From Candidatus Caccocola faecipullorum (lineage in GTDB: Bacteria; Synergistota; Synergistia; Synergistales; Synergistaceae), in the NCBI GenBank assembly GCA_018716365.1, contig DVKA01000153.1:1-9314 (forward strand): a stretch of DNA of 9,314 nt. The letters run 5' to 3'. Shown one piece after another: positions 5,325-9,314 of the stretch. The notes beneath the pieces are model-generated. The model had not been told where the DNA came from. It worked only from the letters and a program-made list of their open reading frames with translations, and ran no database searches. Position 1 is the stretch's first letter; each line of letters opens with the position of its first letter. The position numbers and the translations under genes were made by a program.

Positions 5325-5521
5325 ATAGTTATTTAACTTCTAATAAAACTATGTCACGCCGGCAATCATTTGTGCCCGATGGTGCGGGGCAGGCCGCTGG
5401 CGTCTCCGACAATAACCATTAGAGGCTCAGTGAAGCATAAACAGCTTTCTGTCGCCTCTATCGTTTATTACGGGAGGTCCTCGCCAGAAGATTGCGAGGA
5501 CGACATAATTTGTTTTGTCGT
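5325..5521. other. Tiled hairpins without a gene, candidate structured RNA
   Basis: Directly after the stem at 5299-5324 follow, almost without gaps: ATAGTT/AACTAT (5325-5330/5347-5352); a nested hairpin closed by ACGCC/GGCGT (5356-5360/5399-5403) with inner GGC/GCC and TGCCC/GGGCA; TAGAGGC/GCCTCTA (5420-5426/5454-5460) with inner GAAGC/GCTTT; GTCCTCGC/GCGAGGAC (5477-5484/5494-5501); and ACGAC/GTCGT (5500-5504/5517-5521). The base composition is more AT-rich than the neighbouring genes. A 17-codon minus-strand frame (MVIVGDASGLPRTIGHK, 5419-5366) begins just after one stem but has no ribosome site. No known RNA family was recognised. Confidence 0.4.
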
Positions 5522-5589
5522 TTAGTTAATTGACTATAACGCTTTTTCACGCGCGGGGGACGCGGCCGTTTCTGCGGCGAAGCTGTAAA

Positions 5590-5614
5590 TTTTCAGCGCC
5601 TCGCTGGATTTTTC
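5590..5614 (+). repeat. Dispersed short repeat, copy C
   Basis: TTTTCAGCGCCTCGCTGGAT followed by TTTTC. CAGCG/CGCTG makes a 5-bp stem around CCT with a T run after it. It forms an inverted pair with copy D, 200 bp away. Confidence 0.65.
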
Positions 5615-5815
5615 CTATGAAGATGAATTTTTCGGCGGTATTCAATGAGTGAGAACTACGCTGCAAAAACGGTGTAACTTCGCTGCGGCTCGCTCCGGCG
5701 CGCCGTTTTGATGCGGCCGGTATCGCAGCGCCGGCGTATGAGATTTTAGAGGCGTTGGATTATGCGTTGGCGAAGCGCCGCACTCTTACATATTCGATAT
5801 GTGTACGGCGGCGGC
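5615..5815. other. Gene-free interval between inverted repeat copies C and D
   Basis: About 200 bp with no supportable gene. It includes AAAACGG/CCGTTTT (5666-5672/5703-5709) and the near-perfect palindrome ACATAT-TCG-ATATGT (5788-5802). Together with copies C and D it has the outline of a small non-autonomous element of about 250 bp, but no target-site duplication was identified. Confidence 0.35.
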
Positions 5816-5841
5816 GAAAACCCTGCGAGGCGCTGAAAAAA
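5816..5841 (-). repeat. Dispersed short repeat, copy D (inverted)
   Basis: On the minus strand TTTTTTCAGCGCCTCGCAGG followed by GTTTTCGC, closest to copy A. It partly overlaps the T run of the adjacent terminator. Confidence 0.6.
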
Positions 5842-5876
5842 CAGCCGGCAGAGGCTTGTCCGGCCTCCGCCGCCTG
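5836..5876 (-). terminator. Terminator of the two-part GNAT gene
   Basis: On the minus strand CAGGCGGCGGAGGC (5876-5863) pairs with GCCTCTGCCGGCTG (5855-5842), 13 of 14 pairs including one G-U, with a 7-nt loop, and is followed by six T (complement of 5836-5841). It lies 70 nt after the GNAT stop codon. Confidence 0.8.
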
Positions 5877-5945
5877 TTCGTGCGGTTTTTATATTTTCAT
5901 TATATTTCCCGCGTTTTTGCGCCGCCGTTTTGCGGCTGAGGATTT

Positions 5946-6701
5946 CTAAATGTCGTCGCAGGCCGAGTAGACAGGCACTTTGTCGATTATCTTGAATCCG
6001 TAGCTGATGTAGAACGGCAGCCCCGCCTCGGTCGCCAGCAGGACGAGCGGCTTTTTCTCCGGCAGCACGGAGGCCGCGCCGTCCATCAGCTTCGCCGCCA
6101 GCCCCTGCCTGCGGCGCTCCGGCACAGTCGCAAAGTAGTAGAGGCCGTAGGCCTCCGGCGTCTCGTGGATGAGCGCGGTCGAGACGTAGCGGCCCTCCTC
6201 TTCGAGCGCGAAGGCGCGGTTTTTCGGATGGTTCGCAAGATATTCGCCGAACGGCGCGTATGCGCGCGCCTCCTCTCCGGCCTCGCCTCCGAAGGCGTAC
6301 CACGCAGCCTCGCCCCAGCGCGCGGCCTCCGCCGCCGTAACTTCGGCGACTTCCAGCGAACCGTGCCCGCGCTCGGCCTCGACGGGAAGGTACATCGAGG
6401 TGTATATTCTGCGCCGCTCGATGCCGCGCTCTTCAAGAGCGCGCGCGACAGCCTGCGGCGTCTGCGGAAGCCACGGCGTCACGAACTCCGCGCCGCGCTC
6501 CGCGAAAAAGCGCGCCGCCTTCTCAACCTCATCCACGCCGGCCCCCTGCGCAAGCAGCGCGTAGTTTTCGCCGGCGTGCGGCTGTCCGCTGGCAGCGGCG
6601 AGCGACGCGCCGCCGAGCGGCAGCAGGCCGCCCCCGGGCGCTCCGCCGAGCATTTCGGCGAACGAAAAGAAATTTTTGTCGAAAATTCCGGCAAAATCCA
6701 T
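5946..6701 (-). CDS. GNAT acetyltransferase with an extra N-terminal domain
   Basis: The 251-residue protein has a C-terminal GNAT domain (about 115-251). Its acetyl-CoA site is the segment LYYFATVPERRRQGLAAKLM (187-206), with R-R-x-G-L-A as the pyrophosphate loop, followed by VLLATEAGLPFYISYGFKIID (220-240), the usual tail in which N/E-x-x-A-x-x-(L/F)-Y-x-x-x-G-F is conserved. Residues 1-112 form a distinct part (GGLLPLGGASLAAASGQ, GVDEVEKAARFFAERGAEFVTPWLPQ) that resembles a degenerate first GNAT repeat or substrate-binding domain. The frame opens with TTG at 6707, but the AAGGAG ribosome site is only 3 nt from it and 9 nt from the ATG at 6701, so ATG 6701 is chosen. Substrate unknown. It is divergent from yciH and has its own promoter and terminator. 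Confidence 0.87.
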   Translation of the reverse strand: MDFAGIFDKNFFSFAEMLGGAPGGGLLPLGGASLAAASGQPHAGENYALLAQGAGVDEVEKAARFFAERGAEFVTPWLPQTPQAVARALEERGIERRRIYTSMYLPVEAERGHGSLEVAEVTAAEAARWGEAAWYAFGGEAGEEARAYAPFGEYLANHPKNRAFALEEEGRYVSTALIHETPEAYGLYYFATVPERRRQGLAAKLMDGAASVLPEKKPLVLLATEAGLPFYISYGFKIIDKVPVYSACDDI

Positions 6702-6852
6702 TGGCAATCTCTCCTTAATACATTGTTCGAACAGGCCGCGCTTCTGACGCCCGCGCGGCCCGGCATCGTCGTTTTTCCGCCAGAAAGAGCCCCGCGCCTT
6801 TAAGCGCCGCGTTCGGAAAGAACTTCAAGAAGGCCTCTTTCTCCGTAAGTTA

Positions 6853-6880
6853 ATTATAATATTTACATCGATTGTGTGAA
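6853..6880 (-). promoter_or_regulatory. Promoter for the two-part GNAT gene
   Basis: On the minus strand TTCACA (6880-6875), a 16-bp spacer, and TATAAT (6858-6853). Transcription would start near 6846, leaving a leader of about 145 nt before the ATG. The plus strand also has TATAAT at 6855-6860, overlapping this element, so the divergent yciH promoter may compete for the same site. Confidence 0.5.
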
Positions 6881-6928
6881 CGCGTTTTTAAAAAAATAGG
6901 GTAATTTATATGAAAAGAGGAAAGATAG

Positions 6929-7348
6929 ATGCAGAACAAAAACAGGAAGAACAAAAAGCTCACGGAGGGCGAGGGCTTCACGCTCGCACAGGAGCAGCCG
7001 CTCGGCCTTTCGATCGGAGCGCTGCTCGGCGTCCCGCAAAAAGAAGCGAAAGCGAAAAACGCTGAAAAGAAAGCCGAGCCGCAGGCCGCGCCCGCCGCTC
7101 CGCCGAAAATCTCAAAGGTCGCGCTCCAACGCCAGCGCGCGGGACGCGGCGGCAAAACCGTCACGCTTGTCATACTTCCGCAGGACTACAAAGGCGACAC
7201 AGCCGCGCTTGCGAAGGAGCTGCGCAAGGGGCTCGGCTGCGGCTCGACGATAGAGGACGGGAACATCGTCCTTCAGGGCGACATCGCCGACCGCGCCGAG
7301 GCGTGGTTTGCCAAAAAAGGCGTGACGAAGATCACGAAAAGCGCTTAA
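6929..7348 (+). CDS. yciH: eIF1/SUI1-family translation factor-like protein (YciH)
   Basis: This 139-residue protein has a C-terminal SUI1 domain (about 61-136): KISKVALQRQRAGRGGKTVTLV, then LAKELRKGLGCGSTIEDGNIVLQGDIADRAEAWFAKKGVTKI. The GKxVT strand, the LAKxLKxxxGxGGT-like turn and the x-x-I-x-L-Q-G-D strand are the hallmarks of eIF1/YciH. Eukaryotic eIF1 monitors start-codon selection on the small ribosomal subunit; bacterial YciH has been linked to initiation fidelity but is dispensable. The N-terminal 60 residues are Lys/Ala/Pro-rich and probably disordered, apart from FTLAQEQPLGLSIGALLG. The ATG at 6929 follows a GAGGAAAG ribosome site. An ATG at 6910 is out of frame. No terminator is obvious directly downstream. 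Confidence 0.93.
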   Translation: MQNKNRKNKKLTEGEGFTLAQEQPLGLSIGALLGVPQKEAKAKNAEKKAEPQAAPAAPPKISKVALQRQRAGRGGKTVTLVILPQDYKGDTAALAKELRKGLGCGSTIEDGNIVLQGDIADRAEAWFAKKGVTKITKSA

Positions 7349-7767
7349 AAAGAGTTATATATATTTGATTTATACTGACTAAATAAAATTACGGCGCGGT
7401 AAAGAGTTCAGCGCGAACGGAGAAACGCCTAGCCGTTTAAAAAACGCCGCGCGGTCATTAAGGCTTGCGAGCCGCCGCGCCGAGGGTACGCCCTGCGTCG
7501 CAGCGCCGCGCTTTGTATGCTCCGACGCTCGGGAATTTGGAGACGCCGAATTCCGCGACGAACGCGGAATTACGAAATCGGCCGTCGTTCTTTAAGAGAA
7601 GCCGGTATAAAACAGTACGCGTTGATTTTCGCGCAAGCATGAACGCCTGCGGCGGCGTACTTTACTGCATACGACGGGCTGAGAAGACGCGGCCATGTAA
7701 CGCCTCTAGGCCTCTCGCTGCGCAGCGCGCGCCGTGCCTTACTGACATAGTCTCTGAATGCGCACAC
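7349..7767. other. Gene-free stretch with palindromes, likely repeat material
   Basis: No supportable gene is seen. The stretch starts AT-rich (to about 7392) and then becomes GC-rich with inverted repeats. The clearest is AATTCCGCG/CGCGGAATT (7549-7557/7563-7571, perfect 9 bp, 5-nt loop). CTGCG-T-CGCAG (7493-7503) is another. Both strands carry short Arg-rich open frames such as 7458-7640 (-), which lack ribosome sites and look like translations of repeat DNA. Confidence 0.4.
7439..7482 (-). terminator. Terminator-like hairpin pointing leftward with no assigned gene
   Basis: On the minus strand CG-GCGCGG (7482-7475) pairs with CCGCGC-gg-CG (7454-7445). The inner stem is GGCT/AGCC, and six T follow (complement of 7439-7444). 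No convincing minus-strand gene lies upstream of it before the symporter terminator at 7768-7815, so any transcript ended here would be non-coding or read-through. Confidence 0.4.
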
Positions 7768-7815
7768 AAAAATTCCGCCCCGCTTCGCCGCGTAACACCG
7801 CGCGAAGCAGGGCGG
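7768..7815 (-). terminator. Terminator of the sodium:solute symporter gene
   Basis: On the minus strand CCGCCCTGCTTCGC (7815-7802) pairs with GCGAAGCGGGGCGG (7788-7775), 14 pairs including one G-U, with a 13-nt loop. It is followed by AATTTTT (complement of 7768-7774). It lies about 60 nt after the symporter stop codon. Confidence 0.85.
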
Positions 7816-7877
7816 TTCTTTCCTTTATATATATACGCTATACTCGCCTGCCGTCCGCGCGGCTCCGGCGCTTTGCG

Positions 7878-9314
7878 CTACGCCGCGTGCTTCACGGCTG
7901 CCCCCGCCTCGGCGCGCCGCGCGCAGAGGACGAACGCCGCGGCTGAGACCAGCACGCCCGGGACTATCGGGTGGACCGCGCCGATGATTCCGGGCGCTGA
8001 TATGCCGGTGATAGACATCGAAGTGGAAGCATAGCCGAGGGCGTACCACGCTATCGAGCCGATGAAGCCGGAGAGCGAGCTTGCCGTCGCGGCCGCGGGG
8101 CCGGCCTTCGGGCCGAAGGCGAGCAGCCAGAGGTACGGGGCCATAATCGCGCAGGCGAGCAGCGTCCAGCTCGTCGCGCAGATGACGGCGATAATCGACG
8201 AACTTTTAAGCGCGAAGAGGCCGCTGCCGAGCGCGCAGAAAATAACGGTGATCCGCCACGGCCAGCCGCGCAGCTCGCGCTTCAGCACGTCGCGCCCGAG
8301 GCTGCCGCTCGCTATGTGCAGCAGCGCCGAGGCCGTCGAGAGCGATGCGGAGACTATTGCGAGCGCGAAAAGCTGTTGTCCCGCCGCGGGGAGAAGTTTG
8401 TGGACGAGGATGGGGAGCACCGTGTCCGGGTCCGTGATGCCGCCGCCGAGCATGACGCGGGAGAGGGCGCTTGCGAAGTACGCGCCGCCGACGACCACCG
8501 AAAGCGCGAGCATCGCAAGCGGCGCGGCCTTGCGCGTCTCCTCCTGGCTGCGCAGCGCGAAATGGCGCTGGATGAGCTGCGGCTGCGCCCAGATGCCGAC
8601 CGACGTGACGACCGCGAGGAAAACTATGTTAAGCCCGCCCGCGCCGCTCGAAAGCGCTAGGAACCCGTTGTCCGCGCCCTCTGTCGGCGGAAGCGCCGCG
8701 AGCTGGCGCAGCCCCTCCGCGGGGCCGCCGACCGCGTGGAAGAGCGCGACGAGCAGCGCGCCTATGCCTACGATCATGATGAGCCCCTGCAAAGCCTCGG
8801 TGTAAAGCACGCCGCGCAGCCCGCCCCAGATGACCGAAAGGCCGACCACCGCGACGAGCAGCGCGAGCGCCGCGTTCACCGAAATCGGGATGACGCCCGC
8901 GACCATCACAGCCGCGCCCTTAAAGACCGCCGAGCCGTAGACGACCAGCAGGACGACGGAGATCGCGCCTATAAAAGTCTGGAGGAACGGAGCCTTGTAA
9001 GCCTTCGCAAGAAGCTCCGCCGGCGTGCGCGCGTCGAGCTTCCTTTGCCACAGCCGCGTCGGCCACGCGAGGTATCTGTAAACGAACCACGTTCCGAACC
9101 AGACGTTACCGGCAGCGACGAGCAGCATCTGAAGGCCGAAAAGGTAGCAGAGCCCGCCGAAGCCGACGAGCGCGACCGCCGAAATATACGTGGCGACATA
9201 GGCGAGCGCCTGCACCGCGACGCCGACCTTGCCGGGCAGCAGCGCGTCGTGGCTGCGCGAGTACTTTGCAATAAAGACGAGTATAAGAGCGTAGCCGGCC
9301 CAGAGCAGCACAAA
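7878..9314 (-). CDS. Sodium:solute symporter family (SSS/PutP-like) transporter, 5' end at or beyond window edge
   Basis: About 478 residues, almost a full symporter; the frame is open to the right-hand edge. A GTG at 9311-9309 could be a start, but the true start probably lies just outside. The protein is highly hydrophobic with about 12-13 membrane helices. Family landmarks are the segment AYVATYISAVALVGFGGLCYLFG (TM with the conserved Ser/Gly stretch), the SVIWGGLRGVLYTEALQGLIMIVG helix, VTSVGIWAQPQLIQRHFALRSQEETRKA, and SASLSTASALLHIASGSLGRDV, which is the Na+-site helix with the typical (M/L)-S-T-A pattern. This family couples Na+ influx to uptake of proline, pantothenate, carboxylates, sugars or similar; the substrate is not decidable. 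No partner subunit gene is seen. A strong terminator closes the gene. Confidence 0.93.
   Translation of the reverse strand, partial: FVLLWAGYALILVFIAKYSRSHDALLPGKVGVAVQALAYVATYISAVALVGFGGLCYLFGLQMLLVAAGNVWFGTWFVYRYLAWPTRLWQRKLDARTPAELLAKAYKAPFLQTFIGAISVVLLVVYGSAVFKGAAVMVAGVIPISVNAALALLVAVVGLSVIWGGLRGVLYTEALQGLIMIVGIGALLVALFHAVGGPAEGLRQLAALPPTEGADNGFLALSSGAGGLNIVFLAVVTSVGIWAQPQLIQRHFALRSQEETRKAAPLAMLALSVVVGGAYFASALSRVMLGGGITDPDTVLPILVHKLLPAAGQQLFALAIVSASLSTASALLHIASGSLGRDVLKRELRGWPWRITVIFCALGSGLFALKSSSIIAVICATSWTLLACAIMAPYLWLLAFGPKAGPAAATASSLSGFIGSIAWYALGYASTSMSITGISAPGIIGAVHPIVPGVLVSAAAFVLCARRAEAGAAVKHAA

Noticed and set aside
5351..5422. 23-codon plus-strand frame MSRRQSFVPDGAGQAAGVSDNNH
   Set aside because: No ribosome site, and it coincides with the nested hairpin at 5356-5403, so coding is unlikely.
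5755..5949. 64-codon plus-strand open frame between repeat copy C and the GNAT stop
   Set aside because: It translates through repeat copy D and the GNAT terminator hairpin and has no ribosome site.
6702..6707. TTG start for the two-part GNAT protein
   Set aside because: The AAGGAG site is too close (3 nt) to TTG and ideally placed (9 nt) for the ATG two codons later.
6165..6803. Plus-strand open frame opposite the two-part GNAT gene
   Set aside because: Arg-rich shadow without family motifs; the minus-strand frame carries the acetyl-CoA site.
7465..8034. Plus-strand open frame of 189 codons
   Set aside because: It runs through palindromic intergenic DNA and into the antisense of the symporter gene, and has no domain or ribosome site.
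8062..8805. Plus-strand open frame of 247 codons opposite the symporter
   Set aside because: It is a typical GC-rich antisense shadow; the minus-strand frame has full symporter motifs and helices.
1..9314. CRISPR array, tRNA or rRNA gene
   Set aside because: No regularly spaced direct repeats and no tRNA cloverleaf (T-loop GTTCRA with acceptor pairing) or rRNA signature was found on either strand by eye.

Overview
The window is chromosomal DNA from a GC-rich bacterium. Genes are small, mostly single-gene units on both strands, separated by unusually long, hairpin-rich intergenic stretches. A secreted SYLF/YSC84-type protein, MscL with a C-terminal zinc ribbon, a cysteine-rich BFD-like protein and an Rv2613c-like HIT protein, together with high GC but frequent ATA isoleucine codons, would fit a gut-type anaerobe such as a member of Synergistota (Cloacibacillus/Synergistes-like). 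This is an inference with low to moderate confidence; there is no rRNA or other marker here to prove it.

Layout. 1-252 is the tail of a PucR-type regulator, followed by a terminator and a possible gene remnant. 426-812 (-) is a small secreted protein of unknown function. 897-1260 has no convincing gene but is packed with hairpins, some mutually exclusive, and carries a near-consensus minus-strand promoter. 1365-2506 (-) is a two-gene overlapping unit: a HIT/Ap4A-phosphorylase-like protein, then a YigZ/IMPACT protein. 2625-3323 (+) is the SYLF protein, transcribed divergently from the HIT gene. 3441-3884 (-) is mscL. 4231-4578 (-) is the cysteine-rich BFD-like protein, divergent from a RimJ/RimL-type acetyltransferase at 4749-5300 (+). 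5301-5945 has no gene but holds a chain of hairpins and two inverted copies of a short dispersed repeat. 5946-6701 (-) is a second, two-part GNAT protein, divergent from an eIF1/SUI1-like YciH protein at 6929-7348 (+). 7349-7877 is another repeat-like intergenic stretch. 7878-9314 (-) is a sodium:solute symporter that runs off the window edge.

No defence island, biosynthetic cluster, CRISPR array, prophage or intact insertion sequence is visible. The genes are mostly housekeeping or stress-type functions: osmotic safety valve, dinucleotide polyphosphate handling, translation-associated factors, acetylation and Na+-coupled uptake. They do not form one pathway. The most unusual material is non-coding: (i) the hairpin-tiled segment at about 1003-1238 with two pairs of competing helices, (ii) a second tiled segment at 5299-5521, and (iii) a dispersed repeat, core CAGCGCCTCGC, present four times in gene-flanking positions within 2.5 kb.
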